This document shows, piece by piece, positions 1-11,792 of a stretch of 64,000 nucleotides of DNA. Source of the stretch: Nyssa sinensis (lineage: Eukaryota > Streptophyta > Magnoliopsida > Cornales > Nyssaceae); the NCBI GenBank assembly GCA_008638375.1, contig CM018051.1, positions 29,075,344 to 29,139,343 on the forward strand, read 5' to 3'. Position numbers and translations under genes: made by a program. The notes beneath the pieces were generated by a model. That model was not told where the DNA came from and searched no databases. It saw only the letters and a list, made by a program, of their open reading frames with translations. Position 1 is the stretch's first letter, and every line of letters begins with the position of its first letter.

Positions 1-192
1 GTGATTCCCGCAAATTCCCTCGTGTATTTCAGTCAAGACATATTGTGATTCTTCTGGAGTTAAGCATTTTAACAGAGGTTGAGAATACGACCTTCTGTAC
101 AGCTTGTTGTTCAGGATCAGGTACCGAGCCACTCTGATTCGAACTCTCCTGGCTCTGTTTTTGTCTTCTGGGAGGAGCCCGGATTGCAAGTA

Positions 193-618
193 CTAGAGGA
201 TTGGAGTCATCCAGTTCTGGGGCTGTTCAGCAATTTGAGCAACTTGGGCTTCCTCTATGCTAGGCCCTGGCTGATAGGAGATTTTTACTGTGGAGTTTGC
301 TTCAGACTTTAGGCGGGACGCCATGTTAGCCAAAGCATCTGCTCTGCAATTCTGGCTTCTTTCAATTTTCTGGATAGTGAATGCTTGGAAGGAATGCTTC
401 AAGTGGTTCACCAGTTCGGAGTACCGGAGCATCCTATCATCTTTAATGGCGAATTCTCCCATGACTTGGCTTACCACCAGTTGGGAGTCTGAGAAGACTT
501 TGAGGTTCTGAGCCTCACATCCAAGGTAAGCTTCATGCCTAAGATTAGAGCTTCATATTCTGCTTCATTGTTGGAAGCTTTGAATCCCAGGCTGACTGTT
601 TTTTCTGACATGAGCCCA
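193..618 (-). pseudogene. Tat second RNase H-like (aRNH) domain, partial
   Basis: The minus strand from about 618 encodes a segment containing NNEAEYEALI, then after a frame break MVSQVMGEFAIKD and finally IERSQNCRADALANMAS at 193-477. The E-A-E-Y and ADALA motifs are those of the extra RNase H carried by Tat-lineage Gypsy elements downstream of RT. It would help remove RNA during reverse transcription in the virus-like particle. The frame is broken between 477 and about 530 and a stop follows at 193, so the copy is not functional. Integrase should follow to the left, outside the window. Confidence 0.72.
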
Positions 619-2216
619 TCAGGGGACTGCAGTACCAGGCCTACTCCCGAGCCTTGATCGGTTGACGATTCGTCGATGTAGAGCAGCCAGGTTCCTGAAG
701 TTTCGATCAGCTAAGGCCTGCCCTTTGATGGAGTTTCGGGGTACATATGATATGTCGAATTCCCCTAGCTCTACAGACCACTTCACTAATCTCCCCGATA
801 CCTTAGGTTTCCTCAGTATTGACTTCAGAGGATAGGCAGTTGGGATTTCAATTGGATGGGCTTGGAAATAAGGTTGGAGCTTTCGAGCTGATATGACCAA
901 GGCATAGGCTAGCTTTTCTACTTCTGGATATCTTTTTTCCGTGTCAAGTAGTGCCCTACTGACATAGAATATAGGCCTCTGTACTCCTCTGTCCTGTCTG
1001 ACTAATGCGGAGCTGACCGCGTTTTCAGAAACTACAAGGTATAAGAGTAGTTTTTCCCCCTGCACTAGTTTTGACAGAAGCTTTAGAGAGGCTAGATACT
1101 CCTTTAGTTCTTGAAAAGCTTTCTCGAATTCTTCCGTCCACTGCAAAGCTTTGTTGCCCTTCAGAGCTTTGAAGAAAGGTAGGCAGCGATTAGTGGATTT
1201 GGAGATGAATCTGCTTAGTGTCGCGATTCTGCCATTCAGTGCCTGAATCTCCTTTCTGGTTCTTGGTGACTTCAGTCCAATCAGAGCTTGGATCTGAGTG
1301 GGGTCTGCTTCGATACCCCTCTGAGAGACAATGTATCCCAAGAATTTTTCCTTCGTAACCCCGAAGGTACATTTTGAGGGGTTGAACTTCATCCTGTGCT
1401 GTCTGAGGATATCGAAGGTCTGGGCTAAGTGCTGGAGGTGACTACCTTTCTGCAGACTCTTAACCAGCATGTCGTCGATGTATACCTCCATGGTACTACC
1501 GAGCAGTGGGCTGAACATCTTGTTCACCAATCGCTGATAAGTGGCTCCAACGTTCTTTAAACCGAAAGGCATTACTCTGTAGCAGTAGAGCCCTCGTTCG
1601 ATTATGAAGGTTGTCTTCTCTTGGTCTGGAGGGTACATCTGGATCTGGTTGTACCCAGAGTAGGCATCCATGAAGCTCATAAGCTCATGCCCCGCAGTGG
1701 TATCAACTAGTTGGTCTATCCTTGGCAGTGGAAAGCTGTCTGTGGGGCACGCCTTATTGAGGTCCGTATAATCAACGCAGACTCTCCACTTGCCATTTTT
1801 CTTCTTGACCAGCACGGTGTTGGCTAGCCACTCGGGATAGAACACTTCTCGTATCATCCTGGCTTCAAGTAGCCTCGGACTTCTTCATTTATAATCCGAT
1901 GCTGTTCAGGAGCAATCGGTCTTCTCTTCTGTCTGACTGGTGGATGATCTGGATCTACCATCAGCTTGTGAGTTATAAGGTTAGGGTCTATACCCTCCAT
2001 GTCTCTGGTCTCCCAAGCAAATATAGAGAGGTTGTCTTTCAGAAACCTGACTATGTTCTCTTGCTCGGTGTGCGTCAGATCTGGGCCGATATACAAATAA
2101 CGCCCCTCTGCTTCTGAACTGACTAACACTTTTATGGGCTCGCCAACAGGTTTGGCTCGGCTGTCTCGTCCCCTTGGGCTCAGGGGTTCTTCAATGCTGG
2201 ATGGGCAACCTTCCAC
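619..2216 (-). pseudogene. Tat-lineage reverse transcriptase plus RNase H, frameshifted
   Basis: Two overlapping minus-strand frames (1854-2216 and 619-1857) together encode a Gypsy polymerase. The first gives the region before RT, ending near EVRGYLKPG. The second starts at MIREVFYPEWLANTV and contains KWRVCVDYTDLNKACP, the catalytic YIDDMLVKS and FLGYIVSQRGIEADP, then a connection and RNase H segment (RPIFYVSRALLDTEKRYP). The role is RNA-templated synthesis of element cDNA. A frameshift near 1855 separates the two frames and the RNase H end decays after about 720. The catalytic DD pair is intact, so the copy was inactivated by frame breaks rather than by active-site loss. Confidence 0.88.
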
Positions 2217-2270
2217 CTCGGGAGTGTGGGTGAGAACTGGATCTGCACAGTCCCGAGCATACTGTAATTG

Positions 2271-2864
2271 CTATTTGGGGGCCTTCTCCTTGAGGGCAAT
2301 AGCATGGCACTCCCGGGAGGTTGGCTGACATCCTCTGATGAAGTGTACATTCTGGTTGTGGACATACTTCAGACACTGATGGAGGGTCGAGGTGACCGCC
2401 CTTATCTGGTACAACCAAGGTCTCCCGATTATGACGTTGTAGGGAGATTTCATATTCAACACCATGTACTCCAAGATGGTGGTCTTCTTCCCTTCTCCTT
2501 CTCCTACTGTAGTAGGAAGGTCGATTCTCCCCAACGGGGTACTGAGATTGCCGTCAAAAGCTGCCATCACGGCAGTAGTAGGCTTAATGTTGTCGTGGTC
2601 CATTCCCATCTGTTTAAGTGTCTCATGGAACAGTATGTTGACGGAGCTGCCAGTATCAACCAGGACTCTCCTGATCTCGAAGTTGGCAATTTTGAGAGTG
2701 ATGACGAGGGCATCACTGTGGGGGCAGTGTACCCCTGCTAGATCTTGTTCAGTGAATTGGATCTCTGGTGCTGGCTTGAGCCACTTTTCCACGTTGGAGA
2801 TTTGTAATACGTTCGGGGCAGCTCTGGCCTCCCGAGCATATCTCTTTCTTGCCCTGTTGGACAT
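2271..2864 (-). pseudogene. Tat-lineage aspartic protease region
   Basis: This frame contains IRRVLVDTGSSVNILF, the D-T-G-S active-site loop of a retropepsin, followed about 75 residues later by YNVIIGRPWLYQIRAV, the usual ILGRPWL-type second motif. It would cut the Gag-Pol polyprotein. It lies between the gag frame and the RT frames in the order expected for Gypsy. A stop ends the frame at 2271, before RT resumes in the same frame at 2216. The segment 2865-3056 between it and gag is a low-complexity linker with breaks. Confidence 0.82.
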
Positions 2865-3056
2865 TCCTGTAATAGGAGAGTTAGCATGGAGGACGTAGAT
2901 GATATGGTTGTTCTGTCTCTAAGGATCGTTTCGTCCTTCGCTCTGCTCCTGCCTCTGCTCGGGCCTCTGGTCTGGCCGTTGTTGATGCTTGTCTTCTTGG
3001 GGGTTTTGCCTTCCGTCTTGCTTGACGAACTCCAGAAGACGCCCCTTCTTTATGAG

Positions 3057-4712
3057 CTACTCTATCTCATATCGGAGGGTCCTGCATGTGTTAGTTGTAT
3101 GTCCATGATCTTTATGGAAATTACAATACTTACTTTGGTCCCGAAGGCTAGGATCTCCTTTGATTGGTTCCGGCCACCTCAGGTTTTCCCGATCTCGAAT
3201 CAGCCGGAGTACCTGGTTCGGTGTGGTGTTCAAAGGAATGAAGTTAGTGAACTCCCTTGGTCCGGAGTTGTACACAGCTCTGGGTGCAGTTTTCTTCTCT
3301 GGGCTCCTGGCCCTCTTCTTGCTGGAGTCTCTTCTGTGGTCCTCCTTCTTGTGATCCTCTCTTTTTGGATTATCCCTCTGGGTCTGATCTTTGCCCTTTT
3401 GGGATGTGCGGTTGGCTTCTTCCAGGTTGATGTATTTCCTGGCCCGATCCATTAGTGCCGCCATGTCGGCTGGAGGGCTCTTTGTCAAGGAGTCTCTGAA
3501 GCCACCGTGGGCAAGCCCAGCAGTTAAGGCAGCTACAAGGAATTTTGGGCTGCAGTCAGTGATCTCCGTGAGTTCGGCATTGAAGCGCGCAATATAGGCT
3601 CTGAGGGACTCCTCCTTAGTCTGCTTGACATTTAACAGGAATTCTGGTCCCCTTCTGAGCCTCCTGCTGGTCATAAACCTGTCCAAAAATTGTCTACCGA
3701 GCTCATAGAAGTTGGTAATTGAGTTCGGAGGGAGGTTGTGGAACCATTTCAGAGCAGTTCCCTTTAAGTTGGTGATGAAAGTTTGGCACATAAAAGCATC
3801 AGAGGCCCCGTGGAGGGGCATTGTGTGCTGGTAGTGTGAGAGATGATCTCCTGGGTCTCCAAACCCGTCGTACAGGGTGAACTTTGGCACCATGAACTTT
3901 CTTGGCCTTTCTTCAGACATGATGGCGTGAGTGAATGGGGTGGCCAGTCTTCCGAGCAGCCTGGCCAACTCGTCTTGCTCTGGAGGGTTCTGAGGTCCTC
4001 TCAAGGCAATTGTTCGGTCCATAGACTCGGCAATTTCCTCTACCCTCCACGGGTCTCTGAGTCTGACATCTTGCGAACCCTGCCTGACAGCATCGGCTTC
4101 AGGGTAGTAGGGTTGAGTACGTCCCTCGGACGGAGGAGGGTTACGAACCGGAGGGATTGGTGCTGCATGGGGATGAGGCTCCTATGGTGCTGGATGTGCT
4201 CCCGAAGCCCTTGGAGTTGGGGCTCGAGTAGTGCTCCGGTAATGGACGTTAGGGACGAAGGCTGATGTTCCCCAGCCTGGAGCTGCTGACGGCTATGGAT
4301 CTCTGCCAACGCGGGCAACACCCTGGGGGTGCCCGGGCTGGTTATTTGGAGCCTGCTCATGGGGCTCTTAATTCTCCGTGGTAACAGGGGGTTGAGTTCC
4401 CGCAGCAACGTTGACCGGTGGGTTAGGAGGGTTCGTCCCTTGATTCTGTGTAAGCGTTGCCAGCGTTCTAGTGATGGCAAGCAACTGTTCCTGCACCAGT
4501 TCATTGTGTCGTTTGATCGATTTGATCTCTTGTCCCATGGGATTAACCGTTGGCCCCCTTGCTAGTGGAGCAGGCGGCCGACGTTGAGAGCTTTGCGGAA
4601 TATGAGTATTCTGTCGCGGTCGGAGATTTAGGGCCATAGTTTTCCGGTGAGGAAAGAGATAAGTTTGTGAATAGAGCACTTGGAGATTAGCCGTTCCCAC
4701 AGACGGCGCCAA
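3057..4712 (-). pseudogene. Tat-lineage Gag, interrupted by stops
   Basis: The N-terminal part lies at 4368-4712 and, after stop codons, the same frame resumes at 4022 with MDRTIALRGPQN and runs to 3057. The retrotransposon gag domain is clear (PKFTLYDGFGDPGDHLSHYQ, ALKWFHNLP, FLDRFMTSRRLRRG, TKEESLRAYIARFN), followed by a lysine/arginine-rich tract and YCNFHKDHGHTTNTC, the zinc-knuckle-like end typical of Tat Gags. It would package element RNA. Stops between 4023 and 4370 and at 3057 make it a pseudogene. The start is judged by closeness to the primer site, since translation must begin shortly after the LTR/PBS. Confidence 0.82.
4692..4711 (-). promoter_or_regulatory. Primer-binding site of the Tat element
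   Basis: The minus strand reads TGGCGCCGTCTGTGGGAACG directly after a CA-ended LTR and a three-base GTT spacer. The first nine bases match the complement of the 3' end of plant tRNA-Asp (…CGGCGCCA); the remainder matches that tRNA poorly, as is common in Tat elements. It fixes the LTR/internal boundary at 4712-4715. Confidence 0.75.
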
Positions 4713-4714
4713 AC

Positions 4715-5211
4715 TGATGCTGCACTTTTCGACTCACAATAAGTATGGGCTCCTGACCTATAGAACACTCAGAAAGATGATCAGAGGACCACCGGATTGG
4801 CTCCGGCGGTAGCCGCTCCGATGCTTAAGTAAGTTAATGGAATTGAAAGACTGTATTGAAAGCCAAAGAATGAGCATAAAAATAACGCGTACCTTTAGGG
4901 TGTAATTTATAGGTCGTGGCCTTCCTAAGTTGATTAGGATTCGACGCCATGAATATAGGGATTTGATCATCAGAGATTGCAGTAACCTTGTGGAGTATTG
5001 AGTCGTAGATGGAGATAATTGTAGATAGTAGTTTCCGTGTCGAAGACTATTTCCTTATTCCCTGCTTGGCAGTTTTTAAGGAAGCCATAAGGTCGGAACC
5101 ATGTGAAAGGCTGCATGAATATTGCCCAGAGCATAAGGTCTGGAAGATATGTGCATGAGAATGCCTTGGAGGTTCCGCCTGCACTGTATGACTGAGTTTG
5201 TCGGCTCTGTA

Positions 5212-5255
<44 letters not shown>

Positions 5256-5890
5256 ATGCCCTGAAGGCTGTAAATGCTCTGTATGACCGAGTTTATCGGC
5301 TCTGTGTGATGTATTTATGAGAATGCCCTGAAGGCTGTGAATGCTTTGTATGACCGAGTTTATCGGCTCTGTATGATATATATATGAGAATGCCCTGAAG
5401 GCTTGTGGCTGTTCTGTATGATCGAAAGTATCAGCTCTGTATGATCGAGATTATTAACTCTGTAAGCACACGTGTCTCAAGGTGATTGGTGCGTCTGTTT
5501 GTGGTATATCAACTAGTGTGCTATCAGGACATCTGTTACCGGCAAGGAACGGGCGCCTTATCATGTAACTAAGGGAACTGAGAAACACACAATGCTATCT
5601 GATCCAACCAAATTAAGAAAATCCTTAAACTGTTGGGCGACATGAATCTGGTAGGTGACATGACAAATTAGAAATTGTACGATTAGTGATATAGAAGCAA
5701 GGTGTGATATGAGTAAACACTCTTAAGTTATACTCTTAAGTTAGATGAAGACAAGAAGTAAATGTGGGCTGTAAAACCACTACGAAAAAGTCAAAAATGA
5801 TAAACTCTAAATTTTAAATTTAAAGTAGGTGATTATAACCGCATGTGATTATGGCATGTAATAAAAACTAACCATACTTGTTTTACAACG
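4715..5890 (-). repeat. 5' LTR of the Tat element (right boundary approximate)
   Basis: The LTR starts on the plus strand as TGATGCTGCACTTTTCG at 4715, next to the primer site. It contains no convincing coding frame. It includes a TA tract and a tandem array (see 5156-5460). The outer end cannot be fixed because the partner LTR is outside the window; a Gypsy gag remnant starts at 5894, which sets an upper limit. The 5461-5890 part may belong to the LTR or to older flanking sequence. Confidence 0.55.
5156..5460. repeat. Tandem array in the Tat LTR, about four units of roughly 70-80 bp
   Basis: Units share GAGAATGCCCTGAAGGCTGT followed by TATGACCGAGTTTATCGGCT and CTGTATGATATATAT. The first unit is split from the second by a pure TA tract at about 5215-5250. 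Unit length varies mainly through the TA stretch. Such arrays are common in U3 of large plant LTRs and may act as repeated promoter elements, which is inference. Confidence 0.8.
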
Positions 5891-5893
5891 AAC

Positions 5894-6029
5894 ATGGCTG
5901 GTATACAAGGAGACATGAGTAAACTAGAAGAACGAGTAGACAGAATTGGACAGATCCTCGAAGTAATAGTTCAAACTGTGTACGATGCTCAAACCCAGCA
6001 TGGCACGCAACAAAAAGTACAAGACCCCC
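5894..6029 (+). pseudogene. Gypsy gag remnant, N-terminal half (split by solo LTR T1)
   Basis: From ATG at 5894 the plus strand encodes MAGIQGDMSKLEERVDRIGQ and a further ~25 residues, a short coiled-coil-like start seen in some Gypsy Gags. The frame runs into the CCCCC target duplication at 6025-6029 and is then cut by the solo LTR. It resumes after 11792, where a degraded zinc knuckle is found, so a long central part of Gag is missing. The exact family is not recognised. Confidence 0.5.
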
Positions 6030-9000
6030 TATCATGACCCGAAACCCACCCTGTGCGAATTCCCGAATCGCGACCACCACTCTTAGGCCCGGGGACCTTA
6101 GGGTGAAGGCTCACATAAGCAACGGTGTTGGATGGTAGTGCAACCAGTGTTTGCGGAAGCGTGAAAAAAAATTTCTTTTCTTTTCTTATTTTAAATTTCG
6201 CACATCTGTTCGGTATTGCCACTGTTTACATAGGTACAGATGATTTAACATTTAGAGTATAATAAAAATCTTAAGGACTTTATAATTACATCATATTCAG
6301 TTGCCCCATAGGGCTTATACATAACCGTGTACCTTCTTACTAATACAAAATTTCATACTTAAAGTTCATAGTGCGTAATAAGGGACTACTTAAACATGTC
6401 TTCCAAAAACGGGCAGACTCATCATCATCATCCTCAAAATCAAGACTGCCGCTAATCACCTGAAAGGGGGGATCGGATAAAAATTCGGTAAGCTAATCTA
6501 AGCTTGTGAGTAATTCCAGCATTTGTCATGGGGTTTCAATTGGCAGTGGTTTAGCACGGGAGATTTTATAAAACAATCGCTACCAATTGCTCGTATACTT
6601 GGAACATAGAACATATGCATTACTTAAAACATAAAGCTTTGAAACATTTAAAGTATTCAAGCTAACCATGTAGTTCTTCAAATAGAGTATAAAACTCAAA
6701 CATATAGATACGCATAGTGAAAATGAGGGTAAAACTTGCTTCCATTTTCAACATAACATCTTATCACTTCCATTAATAGAATCAGTTTTGAACCAGATTC
6801 CCACTTTACTTTACGTGAAGATATCTTATGCTTGGGGGATTAGATCCTGCTACCTGGCATTTATTCGTAGAAACCCATAAAATCCGTAGTGCTTATGCAC
6901 AGCTTATCTTGCATTTAAATACTTTTATCACATAACTTTTCATAAGTACTTTCATGAACACTTATTTAAAGATGCTCATGTCTTCATGATAAAATCTTCA
7001 AAACCTTGGGAGATGCAAATTCAGAACACTTTATATAATTTGGGCATTTTAAACTTTAGACACGCTGAAATATATTTTAAGAAAATTATGGTAGAAACCA
7101 TTCACTGAGCATGTCATAGTAGAGTTTATAAGAACAGAACAATTTAAAACTGAATCATGTAAATACTGAATTTGGAATTCAAACACTTCATATCTTTTGA
7201 ACTTAAACCTTTTTCAAATCCATGGAGTTAAATCTCCACTTTAAATACAGGGTTACTCACCTCGGTCCTTTAGGTTTAGTGCTAATAATGCGCTTTCCCA
7301 CTTCCTCTGTAGTTCCTAAGAACAATTCATGAATAGCTTCATTAACTTCACATTCACTGGAATATCACCTATTGATGCTTCTTAACTTATACTTAGGTCG
7401 TATCAATCCTAAAATGATTTCATAAATTTCATATGTACCTAATTTAACTCGTAGTCTTAACCTACAACACAATTTAGTGTGTTTAGGAATTTAATTTATT
7501 TCAATTATATACTCTTCTGGTAGCTCCATTAATTTTAAGTTTTATTTAATTACTTCACATGTTTACGTGTCGTGTCTTCTCGTATTTCATTTCCACGTAC
7601 GAGCCTTAGTTTAGTACTTCGGCAATGTTCTAGTTCATAGCCACCGGACTGATGCTATTCATCAAATTTTATGTCTTTTTATTTTAGACACTTCTTTTGG
7701 TTGAATAGACTCTACCATTGAGTCCGGAACGTCGAACAAAGTCAGTTTAGGCTTTCCCAGAATTTAATTCAGACTTTTGCACTAAAATGGAAAAATGGTC
7801 ATTTTACCTATTTAGGTGCCATATTTTTCCGTACTTTGTTTAGAAATTTGGACCTCGCCATTGAGTCCGGAATGTCGAAGAAAGTCAATTTAGGCTTTCG
7901 TGAAACTCTGTTTGGGTTTGGTAGCAGTAGGGGCATTTTGGTCATTTTAGCATTTTTGCGGGTCTTTAATTTTCTGGGACCTCGTCTCATGACGTGGACC
8001 TCACCATTAGACTCAGGAGGTCCGAGATAGTAAGAATACACTAATAACTTGTTGATTTTGGACAATGGGTCATTTCGTCATTATTTATTTTAATTAATTA
8101 ATTTAACTTAATTTAATTTATTTAATATATTTTATATAATATATATACATTTCCGTGCGTTAGTTTGGCACAGGATTGTCCCGTCCAAACTGGTTCGCAC
8201 GCTTGGCTCTTTCCTCTTGATCTCTTGTTCGAGTCCTAGGGGATGTGACCCCTCTTTTTTTTTCTTATTTATTTGGTATATATTCAGCCCCATTTACATC
8301 ACACGCGTATACGTGTCCAAGTGGAAAGGAGTGAGGGTTTCATAAGGGAGGTCTGGTGTTCGAGTCGCTAGGGCTACCGCCCTCTTATTTTTCTTAATTT
8401 CCTTGGGCCAAACAGTGGATTAGGGCCCTATCCGTGGATAGGCCATCCCAACCGCAACTAGGCTATTAAATTAGACTCAATACACGTAGCCAAACAGGCT
8501 AAATCAAGGTTTAAAACCCTTAAGTCAAAACGACGTCGCCTCACTTATGCGGTGGCCTTACTCTCGTCACAACACGTGTTCGAGTCAACACGCTTAACTC
8601 GAATCGAGTTGACGAGTTGACTCATCGTCTTCTTCATCAACCTATCACTGTTGCCCTAAATCCCAAACTCCATTTCTTTCAATTTCATGAGTTTTGGCTT
8701 AGTGATTTATTACTGTTTTCATTCAAAATCGTTTCTGCAACATCAAGGGTCATCTTGGCATTCATTTTAGTGTTCGAGTTGGTCTCACTAGTTCGGTTAA
8801 AGGTTTGATAATCAAACTTGTAACTCGGTCGCATATGCTCATTTTTGAGTCAAAGGCATTGGGGTTTGTTTTGTTGTGATTCATTTTCCATAGGGTTTCA
8901 CTTTTCATTCCCAAATGTAGGTTTAAGTTCATGTTTGTGAGATTGGTCTTGGGAACCTGTACCTGCAACTTGATTTTTGGAGGTCATTTCTAAGGCTTTG

Positions 9001-9403
9001 TGATCGCGTATTAGGGTTTTTAAAACCCTCATGGTCTCTGTTTGGGGTCTTGATAAGCCAAAACTAGTTTGGCAAGAGTTGGTTCAGACCTACTTGAGCA
9101 AGGTCCTCCAATGGTGGTTCCTTCATGGGTCACGTATGTTTGGTTGTTTTAAGACCAATTTTCATGCTTGGTTTGAACTTAAATACACCCTAAACATCAT
9201 ATATACATAAATTAAGACTTTAAACAACTTACACATACAAAATTTTAGAGAGAGAAAACATGGTAAATTTGGTGTTTACCTGTTTACAGTGGTTTCTCCC
9301 TTCCTTCTACTTTTGATTCTTCTTCTAGCTTCCTTATCTTTTGGTTTCTTTACTTAACAATTGAGCATGCAATGCATGCATTGGTTTTAAACCAATTCCA
9401 CTA

Positions 9404-9437
<34 letters not shown>

Positions 9438-9717
9438 ATCTCTCTCTACACGACTCACCCTTAATCTAGCCCCCATTTTTAGCTTCCTTTCCCATCTCAT
9501 AAATTTTCCCTTTTCTCTTTTCAGTTTGCATTAAATGGGGAAGAATATTTGTAATATGTATGTATATTATATATACGCACACACTAACTCATATGTGAAC
9601 ACACACACAACCGACACTCACACACACTGTTTCACAGTTTTACACACACTTATATATATATATGTATATTTACTTATATATATGATATTATTTACATGTA
9701 CACATAGGTATATACAT

Positions 9718-11542
9718 TTTTTTTTTTTTTGGTAAGTAAAATTTATTAAGGGAAAAAGAGAAAAAGATACAAACCAAGAGGGCATACCCTCGAACAAGCT
9801 AGAGGGAAGGAAGGACTTCTACAGGCAAAAGAACTCCCTACCCAAAGCTACAAGAACAAAACAAAATGAAACATATTACACTGTAAATATGCTACTCGGA
9901 AGAGACCATATACATTGAAGATGTCTATTGTATGTGGAGTTCTTGATCCCTTTTGAGGTAGTGAGCTTACCACGAAGCATTTTCTTGATTTGAGTAATAA
10001 TGGCCTGAGGATTTTTCTTCTCTTTGGTGAACAATCTGCTATTCCTTTCTCTCCAAATGTTATAGACTGTGCAAGCTAGAGTGAGTTTGCCTATAATGGA
10101 GGAGAACTTTTTGCCTTTGAAGGTGTTGCTAGCCCAAAGGACAATCTGCGGCTAGTCTCCAGGGGGGCATTGAAAGCCACTGAAGGAGAGCATGTGAGAC
10201 CAGATGGAGGAAGAGAAGGGACAGGAGAAGAAGATGTGGGAATGATTCTCCTGATCTTGCACACAAAAAAGGCATTTGGGATCATTACCAAGTTTAGAAG
10301 AGCAGTGGCGATCTTTAGTCCTGAGACTGTTCCGAATGGCCATCCAAAGAATAAAACCTGCTCGGGGAATGGCTTTAGGATGCCAAACAAGCTTCCACCA
10401 AAGAACCTGGGGTTTATGGTTTCTCAGGGTGTTCCAAGTTGAACTTTTGGAAAAATCCCCATTAGAGGAAGGTATCCAGGTTGCCTTATTTTCCATATTT
10501 GGAGAAGGAAGAAGATTTGGGGGCATACCATTTTTCAGCTCAAGCAGGTGAGGAGAGTTAGCTGTAGGCCAGTTCCAATGATTATCAAGAATGATGGATC
10601 CAACTTTAGCATATCTTCCAAGCTCGGAATCATAAATAACCCGATCCCCCATGTTGTCATGAATGGGCCCGTTAGGAAGCCAATAGTCAAACCAAAGAAA
10701 CGTGAAGCAGCCATTGCCAATAACAAATTTGATGTAAGGTTTGAACAAGGACCTGAATTTAAGCATTTTCCTCCAAGCCCACGGGCAGGATTGGGGACAT
10801 TTCACCTCCCAGAAGCTTTTCCCTTTGAGAATATTTTTGCGGATCCAAAGAACCCAAGGGGAGGTAGAGGGGTTTTGGAACAAAACCCAAATAAGCTTCC
10901 CCAGAGCTACTAGATTCCAATCCAGAAGCTTCTTTAGCCCTAGACCCCTTTCAATCTTGGGACAAGTAACATCATTCCAAGCAACTTTGGATCCAGAAGA
11001 GATGAGATGGTTGCCACTCCACAGAAAATTCGTCATAGCTTGCTCAATTTGGAGCACCACTTTCTTTGGAAGAATGAAATGGTTAGACCAGTAAACTTGG
11101 ATGCTAAACAACACAGATTTGATCACCTGGAGCTAACCTGCATATGAAAGGGATTTGTTAGTCCAAAGGGTGATTTTACCAATGATGCAGTCAACCAAAG
11201 CTTTCCAATCCTGAGCTTTCAGCTTGGTAGAGATCAAAGGAACTCCAAGGTAACGAATGGGGATGGATCCTTCAGGAAATCCAATTTGATCAATAATATA
11301 CTGCTTTGAGTTGCAGTCCAGACCTGAAAGGAAAATGTTACTTTTGGAGGCATTGTACTGAAGACCAGAAAAGGATGCAAAAGTGTCAAGTCCATCCTTA
11401 AGAATAGAAGCAAAAAGTAAATCCCCGTGACAGAAAAGCATTATATCATCAGCAGAGCAGAGGTGAGTCAATTTAGTTTTATGGCATCTCCAGTGGTACT
11501 TGATTTGAGGAACAACAGATTTCTGCTGAATAATCATAGATA
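9718..11542 (-). mobile_element. LINE L1e, 5'-truncated L1 insertion inside solo LTR T1
   Basis: On the minus strand it begins inside the RT domain, runs through zf-RVT and a short 3' UTR, and ends in poly(A) (poly(T) at 9718-9731 on the plus strand). An 18-bp perfect target duplication ACACATAGGTATATACAT flanks it (9700-9717 and 11543-11560). This fixes both ends precisely and shows target-primed insertion with early stop of reverse transcription. Its 3' UTR carries the GAGGGCATACCCTC hairpin shared with L1a and L1d. Confidence 0.93.
10152..11540 (-). pseudogene. LINE ORF2 C-terminal part (RT end, zf-RVT)
   Basis: Two frames are seen: 11133 to the LINE's 5' edge (THLCSADDIMLFCHGD, RYLGVPLISTKLKAQD) and 10152-11126 (SIQVYWSNHFILPKK, ending in zf-RVT with KAIPRAGFILWMAIRNSL and CLFCVQDQENHSHIFFSC). 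The RT catalytic box reads SADD where active relatives have FADD or YADD. A stop at about 11130 separates the frames. ORF2 would nick DNA and copy LINE RNA, but this copy lacks the endonuclease and most of RT, so it is dead on arrival. Confidence 0.88.
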
Positions 11543-11792
11543 ACACATAGGTATATACATATCTATATATACACATATATATATAAACACTTGGCCATAT
11601 ACACACACAATACACCTTCAATGTGTGTCTTGCATGTGTCCACATATACACCATTAATTATATCAAATAATTAATCTTCTTATATTAAATTAATTAATTA
11701 TTTTCGTATGTTTAGAATTTGTACTCTATTGTTTATGATCTCGTAATACGTGCCATAGGACCCGATATTTTAGGTCAGGGTGTTACACCCCC

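Larger units (their letters stand above)
1..4714 (-). mobile_element. Tat-lineage Ty3/Gypsy retrotransposon, internal region (cut by window edge)
   Basis: Read on the minus strand, a tRNA-type primer site (4692-4711) is followed by gag, an aspartic protease with DTGSS, reverse transcriptase with YIDDMLVKS, RNase H, and a second RNase H-like segment at the left edge. The second (archaeal-type) RNase H after the first is a known hallmark of the Tat lineage (Ogre/Retand relatives). Integrase and the other LTR would lie left of base 1 and are not seen. All reading frames carry stops or frameshifts, so this copy is dead. Orientation, order and the RT motif are directly visible; the lineage call rests on family knowledge. 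Confidence 0.88.
6030..11787 (-). mobile_element. Solo LTR 'T1' of a Tekay/Del-type chromovirus, with nested LINE
   Basis: The plus strand starts TATCATGACCCGAAACCCACC (an early base changed from TGTCACGACCC) and ends GGTCAGGGTGTTACA. These are the reverse complement of the LTR ends of the intact element at 54070 (TGTAATATCCCG … CGGGTCGTGACA), so T1 lies on the minus strand. It is flanked by CCCCC on both sides (6025-6029 and 11788-11792), the 5-bp duplication expected from integrase, and has no internal region, so it is a solo LTR left by LTR-LTR recombination. Without the LINE and its duplication it is about 3.9 kb. No host gene is seen in it. Confidence 0.85.

Noticed and set aside
2886..3455. 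189-codon plus-strand frame with membrane-like hydrophobic runs
   Set aside because: It is antisense to the Tat gag/protease region; hydrophobicity comes from the complement of Lys/Arg/Glu codons.
9535..9735. Open frame of alternating Tyr/Thr/His/Ile
   Set aside because: Translation of TA and CA microsatellite in an LTR.
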